Below, piece after piece: positions 21,446-32,570 of a stretch of 64,000 bases of DNA. Location of the stretch: contig MU008153.1 of assembly GCA_010909165.1 (NCBI GenBank), forward strand, positions 806,001 through 870,000, given 5' to 3'. Position 1 is the stretch's first letter. Every line of letters starts with the position of its first letter. The DNA comes from Anthoceros angustus (Eukaryota > Streptophyta > Anthocerotopsida > Anthocerotales > Anthocerotaceae). A program made the position numbers and the translations under genes. The notes beneath the pieces were generated by a model, which worked only from the letters and a program-made list of their open reading frames with translations, did no database searches and was not told where the DNA came from.

Positions 21446-24360
21446 AAAATTTTTCATCCAACTTCATCTCTTCGAGAAGCACGCACGTGTTATCTCATCT
21501 GGCGCGAAGAGCCTTGGCAATTACAAAACAAGCACAGAATACTCCAAATCTATGCAAACCGCGAGAGGCAGCAGGTTGCAGAACTGCACCAGCACTTTCA
21601 ACTGATATCCCCAACTCTCATCCCTGGTCGCTGTGTCATCGGCTGCTGAATCTACAACTCTTCCTCCCCAAAATTGGGCCACCTGCTTTGACATGCATGT
21701 TTGCGGGCCAGGTTGCTGCACTTCACATCCGAAAACTCTGGCTCCTCACAGAGTTCCAGCATCCCTGCTCCAAATCCACCAGTCTGTGAGAATGGAAGGG
21801 AGGGCAGACATAACAGAGTCAACCTTGTGAATAGGTTAGGATCAATATCAAAGTTTGCAAATCGGTAAGAACGTTCATTCTCCTGGAGAAAAGCTGCATA
21901 TTCGTAGCCTCGTTGCGCGCAATAGGCAATAAGCCTCGCAAGAGGCAGGCGTTTCATTATCTAGAGTTTTTGAGACACTTGTTGCAACTTCCCGGCCAGG
22001 AAGAAAGCTGCCAGCATGGAGAGTCCATCGTACCGGACAGGATGTGACCACTCGCACACATGGCTATTCACAAGGGCAGAGGTTTACAGAGAGTTCTCTC
22101 GCCACCGTCAGCTGTCTTCGATTTGTGGGTCTTTGCTTTCATACAGTTGGGATGAATTGTATGATGTTATTATCACTCTCTGAGATCTGGATGGCAGATG
22201 AATCCAGAGAAGATTTGTCCCGTGAGACTGTTTTGTAAACTGTGGGGCTCCTCCTCTTCTGCATCACTTCAATTTAGAGTAAAGATGTGTAAAGCACTGC
22301 AAGCTGAGCAGCAATTAGTAATGCAAGCCTCTATCAATTCGACCAACCTGCAGAAGTGCAAAGGGCAAAGTGCAAAGTGCTAAAGGGAGTACATATTTGG
22401 TAAGTCCATAGCATCGTGGAAACTTTGAAGTGGTACTACGTGTTGTGAGGAGTTGACTCAAACAGCCAGTTCCACAATAGGGTGACGCCAACCATTTGAG
22501 GACTTCAGACACCGCCGAGTCTTGCGCATGGATAACCACACCGAGTCTGTTCCCAGTACAGGCGGCGTCCTTCCTCCTCCTCCATAAATCTGGGGTTGCC
22601 CATGCTGTAAGTCAGTTTTCCCTGCTCCTCTCCAGTTGGCGAGGTCCTTGCTTCAGCATCAGATCACAGCTCTTGCAGGCTGTGGACTTGTGTACTGTTT
22701 GGAGCCTGATCAAACAAACATGGCCACATTTCGTGCAACTCTGTTATGTCTCCTCCTGATGGCTCTTTCTTACAGTATGTGGATGGAGGGAGCTTCAGCG
22801 CTACCTAAACGAAGCAACTGCCCGGTGTCTGGCCGGAAGGTGAGTGGAAGTCAAGCTGCTCAGGGGAGAAATGAAGATCTGTCCGTCTCTGTGAGATTCT
22901 CACAAGTGCATGTCACGCAATGCAGCTCTGCGCGGAAGTGTCACAGTCTGTGAAGCTCACCTGCTGCAAGCCAAATCCAGCCTCACCTTACAACTACCCC
23001 AGGCACGGCTGCGTGGATCTGCGCTCCAATCCCGGCTTCTGCGGCTCTTGCACCAATATCTGCAAGAAAAGAGAGACCTGCGTGGCAGGAAAATGCGTTC
23101 CTGTGAAAGTCTGCAAGATTGCTTGCATCAAGGGGTACACCTGCTGCAACGGCCAGTGCGTCGATACTCAAACCGACAACCACAACTGCGGGAAATGTGG
23201 CGTCTCTTGCGGACCCCCCAAGGGCCAAGTCGGGCTGCTCAAGTTCTGTCGTAATGGAGAGTGCGTGATCTAGGCTGGTGCGTGATCAGCCCTGCTCTCA
23301 GCTTGTTCTTCCAGTCCACCGATCTAGGCACTGAGGTAGCTGCGGCATTTTGCTACATGTGTATACACTGTACAGCTCCTTCATCAGCCCGATGAAGGCC
23401 TTTTGTCGTTTAAGCTTGAAAGTGTGATCGTTAAGTGTCGCAAATAATTCTGAAGAATCGATCCAGTACTTTGAGGTAATCTCTCTGAGTGTCTTCTTCC
23501 ACGCGATGACCCAAGACTCCAGTATCTTGGTGAACACGATGGAGCGAGAAGGATGTCTGCAGTCCTACCAATCTTGTGGCCTCGGACTCTTCTTGCCCGA
23601 GAAAAAGGAGCAAGATAGTTGTAAGCCTTCACAACCTCCAAAGAAAGCAGACACTCGTTGGCAGGATTGCACACACAGTTTGAAGTGACGGTTTCCTTCT
23701 TTTTCCAATAAATCTCACAACCCGCTGATCAGCTTGCACCAGGAGGCTGATCTTGTCTTCCACAGCAATCCGCTGTGATGCGGGACTGTCACGCTGCACA
23801 AGAACCAAATTTGAAGTGAAAACTGCAGAGCCTCACTGGCGCGACACCGTGACTGCAATCCGCACAATTGCAGGCCTCAACGAAGTTCCGTTCTGACACC
23901 ATTGGAGTGCCAACACCAAGTACGCGGCTTCAAGAACAGAGGAGGAAATTCCTTCGGATCTGACATCTTCATCTCGAATCAAGATTTTCTACAGGGCCTG
24001 CAAATTCCGCATGCACATCTTTTCTTCACCTCCAGTTCCGAATTCGGGCACAGTCGCATTCCGGGCACAGGAAGAGGATGCAGGATGAACGGACTGTCCC
24101 GTAGGCTAAGGTAGCGGACAGCTCTGCCGCAATGGACGTCGTCCGTTACAATGTGGAAGTACTCGCCACTGGCCAGCGCACGAGGCGGTGCCTCCTCCGC
24201 GGTCGGGACGATCTGGGAGCCTGGCTGGTCAAGCGCAGCTCCGCCGTTCAGTCCAGACGAGGTAGTTGCAGTGTGAACAGTGCGCATAGCACGCTGGTCT
24301 ACGCGCCTCGCGTGCTTTGCATTTCGTGTGCGGATCTCTTCACGCTTCCGTCATCCATGG
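21446..24360. repeat. Segmental duplication, copy B (carries a STIG1-like gene)
   Basis: Collinear with 10,015-13,050. It lacks the ~475 bp found at 10,433-10,908 of copy A and carries about 320 bp (24,012-24,335) not present there. The coding exons are more conserved than the flanks. Confidence 0.85.
22720..23273 (+). CDS. STIG1-like secreted cysteine-rich protein, copy B
   Basis: Two exons, 22,720-22,839 and 22,926-23,273, encode 155 residues; the 86-bp phase-0 intron is at the same place as in copy A. The signal peptide core is LLCLLLMALS. All mature-protein cysteines of copy A are kept ('LTCCKP', 'GFCGSCTNIC', 'ETCVAGKC', 'YTCCNGQCV', 'NCGKCGVSC'). Substitutions fall between the cysteines (D/N, N/K, Y/H, Y/R) and many change charge, making copy B more basic (NGE to KRE, CYNGE to CRNGE). 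Both copies look intact, which suggests both are still used. The function is inferred only from the STIG1 family. Confidence 0.9.
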
Positions 24361-24635
24361 TCATCAGTGGTCATTATCAATGGCAACCCCAGTCTCACCC
24401 TGTCGGTGCACTGCCAAGGAGTGGATGGACAGGCTCCATTGGAGTGTTCGGCCACGACCAAGTGTGATCACCAATTAGGCCGTCCCTATAGGAAATCAGG
24501 CAGGATCAATCTATGTGTATCTGGAGAGGGGGGAGAAGAATGAATAGGAAAGGTAAGTGTCTTGGGTATGTTGGCCTTTTCTAGTCACCCCCAAAGGATG
24601 TAACTGTTCACATACAAATCCCATCTACCCCGAGG

Positions 24636-26268
24636 CGAAAGGGACAACTTTATTAATGCATCAAGCACCGTGTGAAATGTTATGGGGATCCGGCGAAGTA
24701 TATCAGGATATCCATCGACAGGATGGACCAGCAGAAGACACAGCTTCCCCATTTTACGTGTTTGCTGAAGGATCTTTAGATGTAGGTTTGATCGATATCC
24801 ACGTTGTGGGTTACATGGTTTACAACTACACCATGTCGGCGAAACTATTCATAGCATATGGGAACATCCGGAATGATGCAAACCTGACTATAGCCAGTAT
24901 CTAGCATGTAATTTCAAATTACATGGGACTACTACCAAAGGTCCTCTATCTTCAACTGGACTACTGCACGGGGGAATAAGAATGCACTGCTATTCGCTTA
25001 TCTGAATATGTTGGTGGAGCTTAAGGTTTTCCAGAAGGTAAAAGTAGGATTTCTCCTGGTTGGGCATACACATGACCAGGTTGACCAGATGTTTTCGAGG
25101 TTTTCAATAGTGCTTGCAAGGAAGGAAGCTTTCACGCTCCCAAACTAACCGGTGTTTTGGAGAATGCATATACGCCCAAACCACAAATTATGGAGGTGAA
25201 AGAAGTTCCAGACTTCCGGAAGTTTGTTTGGCCAATACCTTATGGTAAAAGTCGGATATAAACAGTTTCAAAAGAAAGCTTGCACAATGTATCTTTCCAA
25301 AGATCACCAAAATTACCCGAGAAACGCGAGGTGAGCGCGGACTTGTTAGTGTGATGAGGGGTAAACAATATTCCACTGATGAATACTGGTCGCCGGACGA
25401 GGGTTTAGAGTTTTTGAATAATGTTCCCTTGACTCCCATTCAAGCTGCTCGTTTGGTTCAATTGGAGGTCCGAAGTAAAAAAGCGGTTGCAGAGGAGGAT
25501 CCCGAAGGAGTCTTTAAAGAATGCGTGGCAAACTGGAGGAAAAACTCAGGACCCATTTGGGGGCGGGTGAGGATATTTGGTGGGAGGAATTCTGGGCTGA
25601 GGAATCAGCCATTGTCGACAACACAGCATGTGAGCATGCTGAGGAATTAAAGACCGCTTGGCAATGGTACGATAGAACATGTAATGAAGAGTTGCATCGC
25701 CCTTTGGTTGTACCCAAGGCTGAGATTTTACAGCATCCAACCGTCCGTCAAGTGCCATGGCGGGACATGTATGTTGGAGCGTACCGACAGGATGATGCGC
25801 GAAGGAACAAGAAAGCTTGAATGTGTGTTGAGATACAAACAGTCACATGATTGCGGTGCCTTAAGCTTGTGAGATGATGCTAACAATCGACTATTCGCTC
25901 GCAAAAAGTCCTATAGGTGGACTTCCAATGTGACGCCCATTCATTAAAGTCCATTGGTGGGTTACTAAATGCACCGACGACGAAGGCTTTAGAGGAGATG
26001 ATTTTACCTGATCAGCCACCAACTCGCGCCAATCATGGGGGTTGCTCTCAACGTCGGAACTTGAGGTTGCGGAAACACGTCGACAAATTGCTTCTTTCAG
26101 ACACATTCATTTTGGCATACGGGTTTTCTTTAACAAAACAGAAGCAACTAAATGCAAAGACCAGAACCATAATACGGAAAAACATGTACGTTTTGCGCTT
26201 TGTGCAGGAGGAAGCTCCGGAACATATGGAAGGAAGTGACGCATATGATGGCGTTGCGAGAACTGCGC
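24636..26268 (+). pseudogene. DUF7869-type, transposon-like gene, broken copy 1
   Basis: Nearly the same sequence as 26,269-27,935 but with many one- to four-base losses, mostly from about 25,140 onward, that break the frame repeatedly. Recognisable pieces are the IDIHVVGYM and DANLTI segment (about 24,780-24,900), GFLLVGHTHDQVDQMFSRFS (about 25,048-25,110) and the GFSLTKQKQLNAKTRT region (about 26,115). The 'VGHTHDQVDQ' motif is characteristic of DUF7869 proteins, which are multicopy in non-vascular and seedless plants and probably derive from mobile elements. Copy 1 cannot encode a full protein as it stands. Confidence 0.7.
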
Positions 26269-27993
26269 ATCGAGGCGAAAGGGACAACTTTATTAATGCA
26301 TCAAGCACCGTGTGAAATGTTATGGGATCCGGCAAGTATATCGGGATATCCATCGACAGGATGGACCAGCAGAAGACACAGCTTCCCCATTTTACGTGTT
26401 TGCTGAAGGATCTTTAGATGGTTTGATCGATATCCACGTTGTGGGTTACATGGTTTACAACTACACCATGTCGGCGAAACTATTCATAGCATATGGGAAC
26501 ATCCGGAATGATGCAAACCTGACTATAGCCAGTATCTAGCATGTAATTTCAAATTACATGGGACTACTACCAAAGGTCCTCTATCTTCAACTGGACTACT
26601 GCACGGGGGAATAAGAATGCACTGCTATTCGCTTATCTGAATATGTTGGTGGAGCTTAAGGTTTTCCAGAAGGTAAAAGTAGGATTTCTCCTGGTTGGGC
26701 ATACACATGACCAGGTTGACCAGATGTTTTCGAGGTTTTCAATAGTGCTTGCAAGGAAGGAAGCTTTCACGCTTCCCAAACTAACCGGTGTTTTGGAGAA
26801 TGCATATACGCCCAAACCACAAATTATGGAGGTGAAAGAAGTTCCAGACTTCCGAAAGTTTGTTTGGCCAATACCTTATGGTAAAGCTGGATATAAACAG
26901 GTTTCAGCAGTAAAACAGTTGCACAATGTATCTTTCCAAAGCATCAGTTCAAAATTACCCGAGAAACGCGAGGTGAGCGCGGACTTGTTAGTGTGATGAG
27001 GGTAAACAATATTCCACCGATGAATACCGTCACGGACGAGGGTTTAGAGTTTTGAATAATGTTCCCTTGACTCCCATTCAAGCTGCTCGTTTGGTTCAAT
27101 TGGAGGTCCGAAGTAAAAAAGCGGTTGCAGAGGGGAGGGATCCTGAAAGGAGTCTTGCAGTAATGCGTGGCAAACTGGAGGAAAAACTCAGGACCCATTT
27201 GGGGGCGGGTGAGGATATTTGGTGGGAGGAATTCTGGGCTGAGGAATCAGCCATTGTCGACAACACAGCATGTGAGCATGCTGAGGAATTAAAGACCGCT
27301 TGGCAATGGTACGATAGAACATGTAATGAAGAGTTGCATCGCCCTTTGGTTGTACCCAAGGCTGAGATTTTACAGCATCCAACCGTCCGTCAAGTGCCAT
27401 GGCGGGACATGTATGTTGGAGCGTACCGACAGGATGATGCGCGAAGGCGGGAACAAGAAAGCTTGAACGGCGATGTGTTGGAGATACAAACAGGTCACAT
27501 GATTGCGGTGCCTTAAGCTTGTGAGACAGATGCTAACAATCGACTATTCTGGCTCGCAAAAGTCCTATAGGTGGACTTCCAATGTGACGCCCCATTCATT
27601 AAAGTCCATTGGTGGGTTACTAAATGCACTGACGCATTTGAAGGCAGGTACCTAGAGGAGATGATTTTACCTGATCAGCCACCAACTCGCGCCAATCATG
27701 GGGGTTGCTCTCAACGTCGGAACTTGAGGTTGCGGAAACACGTCGACAAATTGCTTCTTTCAGACACATTCATTTTGGCATACGGGTTTTCTTTAACAAA
27801 ACAGAAGCAACTAAATGCAAAGACCAGAACCATAATACGGAAAAACATGTACGTTTTGCGCTTTGTGCAGGAGGAAGCTCCGGAACATATGGAAGGAAGT
27901 GACGCTGCATATGATGGCGTTGCAGAAACTGTCGCATCAGAAGGCGAAGATCTTGAAACCCTTGATGAAAATGGTTCACGCGGTACAGATTAG
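26269..27993 (+). pseudogene. DUF7869-type, transposon-like gene, copy 2 with longer frames
   Basis: Order of pieces: YIGISIDRMDQQKTQLPHF (26,337-26,415, then a stop); IDIHVVGYM to ANLTI in another frame; a frame from 26,643 to 26,996 with VGHTHDQVDQMFSRFS and FTLPKLTGVLENAYTP; a frame 27,052-27,516 with a coiled, acidic region and tryptophan pairs (DIWWEEFWAEE, WQWYDRTC); and a final frame 27,571-27,993 ending NGSRGTD. DUF7869 proteins have exactly this order ('IDGMDQ', then 'VGHTH'). At least two frame breaks remain (about 26,416 and 26,600), so this is either a decayed copy or a sequence with consensus errors. Role: probably a transposase-like protein, by inference. Confidence 0.65.
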
Positions 27994-28659
27994 TTAGTTT
28001 TTCAGTTGACCAAGGACTCCAACTAGTAGTGGACTGTGGGCAAGGTGTGCGCCGGCTGACCGGCGCACTTCTCCATCAGTGGATAGGTTATGCGTTCCGC
28101 CATGGACCCAAATGGCATAACCAAGTTCACATCCTGAGCACACAAAATGACGATATAGGACAGAAATTGCGATTATGTTAGAGTACAGCCTTGTTTTTGC
28201 AAATGGCATGAATGGATTTCCCAACAGCGAAAAAAACGCGATATGTAATGACAAGTCAGAGCCAATCGAAGTAAAAAACACCGTATCAGCCAAAACCGTA
28301 TCTCTATCCAGATGGACGTTATTTTTTTTATTAGAACACATGATAAGAACGGCTTGTCCGACGCAAGTTCAAACGCATCCACCAGTTCCGGTCCCCGCAC
28401 ATTTTCTGAAGATTTGAAGGAATGAATTCAAAGACGATAATATATTTTGCCACGTTCTACTGCGGTGCTGTCAAATAGTGGATGCCACATTTGTTCAAAA
28501 CCCGCAATAACGTACATGGTTTTCTGGGACACGCTTTTTTTTGGATATGATGATGGGAAAGTCTGCTGCCTTTTTCCCAGCAGCCCATTTCAACGGAATC
28601 CGCCAATATTGCTCAGACATTGTTGTAAGTTTTTTAAACTACTTAGGCTTAGGTAAATA
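27994..28659. other. Intergenic, with a GC-rich hairpin at 28,047-28,068
   Basis: A perfect 9-bp stem 'gtgcgccgg' with loop 'ctga' follows about 55 bp after the last DUF7869 frame. No gene is supported. Confidence 0.5.
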
Positions 28660-29280
28660 AACATAATTTTACGGATCATATTTATTTTAGGTATTATGAT
28701 TTCAAGGTTATGAGGATTAATGGTTTTAGAAGGGGAGAGGACAATAAAACCTTCGATTGACAATGTATTAATGAAGCAATGCATGAGCGGTAAACATGGC
28801 TTGCATTGGTAATTTGCCTTTGTGATGTGGGTGTTATTCGTGATTTGCCTTTGTGATGTGTGTGGTACATATGATTTCCCTATATGATGCTTGCGCTGCT
28901 CATGATTTTCTTTTATGATATGTATGCCACTCGCAATTTTCCTTTGTGATGTGTGTATCATTCGTGATTTCCCTTTGAGATGTGTATGTCATTCGTGATT
29001 TCCCTTTGAGATGTGTGTGTCATTCGTGATTTCCCTTTGAGATGTGTGTATCATTTGTGATTTCCCTTTGTAATGTGTGTGTCATTCGTGATTTTTTGCG
29101 ATGCTTGGTTTACTCGTGATGCTTGTTTGATTTCCCTTTGAGATGTGTATGTCATTCGTGATTTCCTTTTGAGATATGTGTATCCTTCATGATTTCCCTC
29201 TGTAATGTGTATATCATTCGTGATTTTTTCGGTGCTTGGTTTATTCGTGATGCTTGTTTGATTTCCCTTTGAAAACGTCA
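28660..29280 (+). repeat. Left arm of a large inverted repeat, mostly minisatellite
   Basis: It begins with a unique part (about 28,680-28,800: 'ggtattatgatttcaaggtt', 'ttagaaggggaga', 'aaccttcgattgaca') followed by about 12 units of roughly 30-36 bp with core 'gatttccctttgWgatgtgt'. Both parts reappear in reverse complement at 31.65-32.57 kb on the other side of the tweety-like gene. Confidence 0.8.
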
Positions 29281-29821
29281 TTGTATTTACTGAAGAACAA
29301 ATAAAAGTTTTACAAAGTGTTGATCGCTCTTAAGGGATTCTTAACCTTAAAATGACAACTCCTATCTTTCAAGTACGACGACACTAGCGTAGCCAGTGGA
29401 AAAGTATTGAGTGTCATGGCACCATGATTCTATCCTTATTAACCCTCTTCTACCTTCGCCAAACATTAAATAACGGGCTAGAGAGCGGTTTTAATTCTTA
29501 TTGTACCCATTACAGACATGAAAAGATGGGAATTATTTGTAATTATCATGATTTCCTATTATTATACATGGTACATACAACTAACAATATATAGGCAACT
29601 TCTTAAAACCTATGTGTCATGCCATTACTCTAGTGAAAAGAAATGAAACCATTCTCCACACTAGCCGGTTATATGGCCGGTTATATGGCCGGTTATATGG
29701 CCGGTTATATGGCCGGTTATATGGCTGGAAGCTAATCTAGAAAGTAACCCTTAACTCAGGAATTACAATGAATAACAATTTGTAAACGGCACACAAATAC
29801 AACATAGCATGAAAGTTTCTC
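29281..29821. other. 3' flank of the tweety-like gene with a 12-bp tandem repeat
   Basis: At 29,663-29,730 'ccggttatatgg' is repeated five to six times almost perfectly. The rest is AT-rich and featureless. Confidence 0.75.
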
Positions 29822-31408
29822 TTATGCACATAAACATTTATAATATTGACACATATCAGGGGGAATTTGAACTTTCCAATTTTTAGATCTTCTATCTATA
29901 TCAAATTGTCCTGTCCATGGATCAACTTGAGCTCCAGGAATAGGAGGCGGTTCAGCTCTTATTCCTTGAGGTCCTGGAATCTTTGGTTCTGGAGGCAACG
30001 GTAATTGCTTTTCTATTTGAGACATTGTAGCTGTAGGTATTGGTCGTTGTGGTTCTTTCATTGTCCTAGCCACTCCCATCAATACAATACTTGGAATCAT
30101 TAAAATTGTTGCTACTATGAGACTGATCCACATGACCATACCTGCTCGATGTATTGGTTGATGTACAGACTCTTTAGTGATAATCACATCATTCAATGAT
30201 TCAAGAAAATAAGAACAGTTTCCAAGCTTTTGAAGATCATGACGAGTAACTTCCAAATTCTCAGTAACATTAAAGATCATCCAAGTTAATTGTACATACT
30301 TTGTACTATTTGCCGGCTCGATAACACCTTGATTCACAAAATTGACAAAGTTATCATATTCATGTATTGCATTGTTGCTACTTGTATTAAGCTTAGCGCA
30401 AGGTGTAAACCCTCTCCAATCAAACTCTGTATTAAAAGGAGCAGCGTAGACTTGAGCAGCATGCAACGCATCACTTGCAGCTTTGGATGCCACAAAACAA
30501 AAACCAGCTGAAAGTGACATACCTATAACCAAAACAAAACCTATGTATACGAGATACTTAAATATTGGTGCTTGGAGGAACGTCCACTTTGGTCTATACA
30601 GCCGAGCAATAATCATTGTCAATGCTATCACCACTAGAATAAGTGAGGGAACAAAAAATGCAATACTTATTGCATATTCATATCGCATAAGAGACATTCG
30701 CATCAAATGAAGTGATTTTCTTTCCCAAGGATAATCGATACTAGATATTGCCAACTTTGCATTAGATACAAATTGCACCATTTTTCTAGCGTTGCTCTTA
30801 GAGTTCGGATCATAAAAAGTATAATCATCATCGGTTAGGTTCTGTATACCATAGTTCAATTGATTCAATATGTTGTCTATACTTTCTTTAGTAGCTTCAT
30901 ATGGTTTAGTGTTAATTTCCTGAAGAATAGTTGAGCTTGTAGCATGAAATATATGTTGCGCTATGAGAAATATGCACATGGATATAATTCCCAGAATGCA
31001 AGACACAATCATTAGAGATCCTATTCTTGTCAAAACCATTGTCCAATCCTCTAAATCCTCTCGTGAAGAAAATATATGATTGAAGAAGGCAACTAACACC
31101 CCAAATATAATCAACAGTATTCCAGCCCACGCAAAGAAAGGATATCCTGTAAACAAGACACTATTAATATATGCTGTGTCCCAAGGATTAAAACCTCCAT
31201 AATAATGTTTAAAATTATTCATAAAATCAATACGATTTTTTCCAACTTGTAGGGGTCTTGGATTTATTCTGCTATAAGAAATAGGTTCCTCAGATTGATT
31301 AAGTCGCACTGTACTTAATTGCGGTCCCTCTTCATACTTATTCAATGTTGTACAACCAATAAACGTTGAGAAACTTATAATGATAATGAAAAAATAAATT
31401 CGAGACAT
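29822..31408 (-). CDS. Tweety-like multi-pass membrane protein
   Basis: A single exon of 528 residues. The frame is open 24 codons further upstream, but the ATG at 31,408 is followed at once by a signal-peptide-like stretch (MSRIYFFIIIISFSTFIGC), so I chose it. Four further hydrophobic segments follow: PFFAWAGILLIIFGVLVAFF, GSLMIVSCILGIISMCIFLI, ISIAFFVPSLILVVIALTMI and VYIGFVLVIGMSLSAGFCFV; another lies near the C-terminus (MVMWISLIVATILMIPSIVL). The large cysteine-bearing loop before the last segment and the proline-rich tail fit the plant tweety-homologue-like family (about 530-600 residues, plasma or endomembrane, function poorly known). Minisatellite arms in opposite orientation lie on both sides. 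Alternative: another DUF membrane family of similar topology. Confidence 0.8.
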   Translation of the reverse strand: MSRIYFFIIIISFSTFIGCTTLNKYEEGPQLSTVRLNQSEEPISYSRINPRPLQVGKNRIDFMNNFKHYYGGFNPWDTAYINSVLFTGYPFFAWAGILLIIFGVLVAFFNHIFSSREDLEDWTMVLTRIGSLMIVSCILGIISMCIFLIAQHIFHATSSTILQEINTKPYEATKESIDNILNQLNYGIQNLTDDDYTFYDPNSKSNARKMVQFVSNAKLAISSIDYPWERKSLHLMRMSLMRYEYAISIAFFVPSLILVVIALTMIIARLYRPKWTFLQAPIFKYLVYIGFVLVIGMSLSAGFCFVASKAASDALHAAQVYAAPFNTEFDWRGFTPCAKLNTSSNNAIHEYDNFVNFVNQGVIEPANSTKYVQLTWMIFNVTENLEVTRHDLQKLGNCSYFLESLNDVIITKESVHQPIHRAGMVMWISLIVATILMIPSIVLMGVARTMKEPQRPIPTATMSQIEKQLPLPPEPKIPGPQGIRAEPPPIPGAQVDPWTGQFDIDRRSKNWKVQIPPDMCQYYKCLCA

Positions 31409-31639
31409 TATTGAAAAGTAAATTCTACATAAACTAGAAGTTTTTGCAAGTTTGCGAATTAGTGCATCTGCAAAAATCAAGAGAAAGATCTTGTTACAGC
31501 CTAAATCCTCTGGAGATACAAAGTTGCACGAAGACTTGTAAAAGGAGGGCTGCTCATAAATATAGGGAAAAAAAAAGAAGAAGAAGCAAAATTAGAAATA
31601 TTTTTAAATATTAAGTTATTATTATTTTGGTTGTGATCA

Positions 31640-32570
31640 CAATGGACTAATTGATAGCAGAGGAAGAGGCACGCACACCACAAAGGGAATTTGTGAGAGG
31701 CTCGCACAGCACAAAGGGAAATTGTGAGTGGCTCGCACATCACAAAGGGAAATCATGAGAGGCCCGCACACCACAAATGAAAATTTCAAGTGGCACGCAC
31801 ACCTTAAGGAGGATTCGAAGGTGGCACACACACTATAAATGGAAATTGCATATGGTACGCACATCACAAAAAGAAATTATCAACGGAAAACACTAGAAAA
31901 GAAAGGGAAATTGCCAGTGGAAAACACTAGAAAGGAAAGGGAAATTGCCAATGCAAAACACTAGAAAGGAAAGGGACATTGCCGGTGGAAAATACTGGAA
32001 AGGAAAGGAAAATTGGCAATGCAAAACATTAGAAAGGAAAGGGAAATTGCCAATAGAAAATACTAGAAAGGAAAGGAAAATTGCCAGTGGAAAATACTAG
32101 AAAGGAAAGCACGAGTGGCCCACATGCTAGAAAGGGAAAGCACAAGTGGCCCACACGTCACAAAGGGAGATCACTGCTGGCACACATATTCACCCCTCAT
32201 ATATTACTTGGTTGGTATAATGTTAAACGAAGGTTGTGATAATATCCTCCCGAGGATAATATCTCAAGGTCAAGTGGCTTTCTTTCGTGGGGATGAATTG
32301 GTGGTGTTTGGCCCTCGTTCATGCAATTTTATTCATACTCTTGATTGATTGAAGATTATTTGTCTTATATAAATTTTACCTTTACATTAGTCCAAACTAT
32401 TTTACCACAATCTATGTAGTTATCATATTTCAGTCCGATGACGGAAATCCGTCCTCAGTGGACTTAAATAAAATTCTTCTTCTTCTTCTTCTTCTTCTCC
32501 CCTTCTAAACCCATCACACCTTTTGACCTTAAAATCATAATATCTCAAATAATTCTAATTTATACAGCAA
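31640..32570 (-). repeat. Right arm of the large inverted repeat, with a retroposon inside
   Basis: Read as reverse complement it matches the left arm: units with 'atttccctttgtgatgtg' (31,668-31,880), then 'aaccttcgtttaaca' (about 32,225-32,240) and 'ttagaaggggaga' plus 'atattatgattttaaggt' (about 32,500-32,550). A second unit family of about 28 bp ('actagaaaggaaagggaaat') fills 31,880-32,130. Between about 32,245 and 32,500 there is extra sequence ending in (TTC)n, absent from the left arm, which looks like a later insertion. Confidence 0.75.
32430..32499 (+). mobile_element. 3' end of a TTC-tailed retroposon
   Basis: 'gacggaaatccgtcctcagt' followed by 'ggacttaaataaaattcttc' and a (TTC)n run. 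The same end occurs at about 40,570-40,635, 43,138-43,176 and 43,186-43,222. Termination in a short simple repeat suggests a SINE or an RTE-type LINE end; the class is inference. Confidence 0.6.

Noticed and set aside
28790-32130. CRISPR-like array
   Set aside because: Units are diverged, spacers are not distinct, and this is plant nuclear DNA; these are minisatellites.
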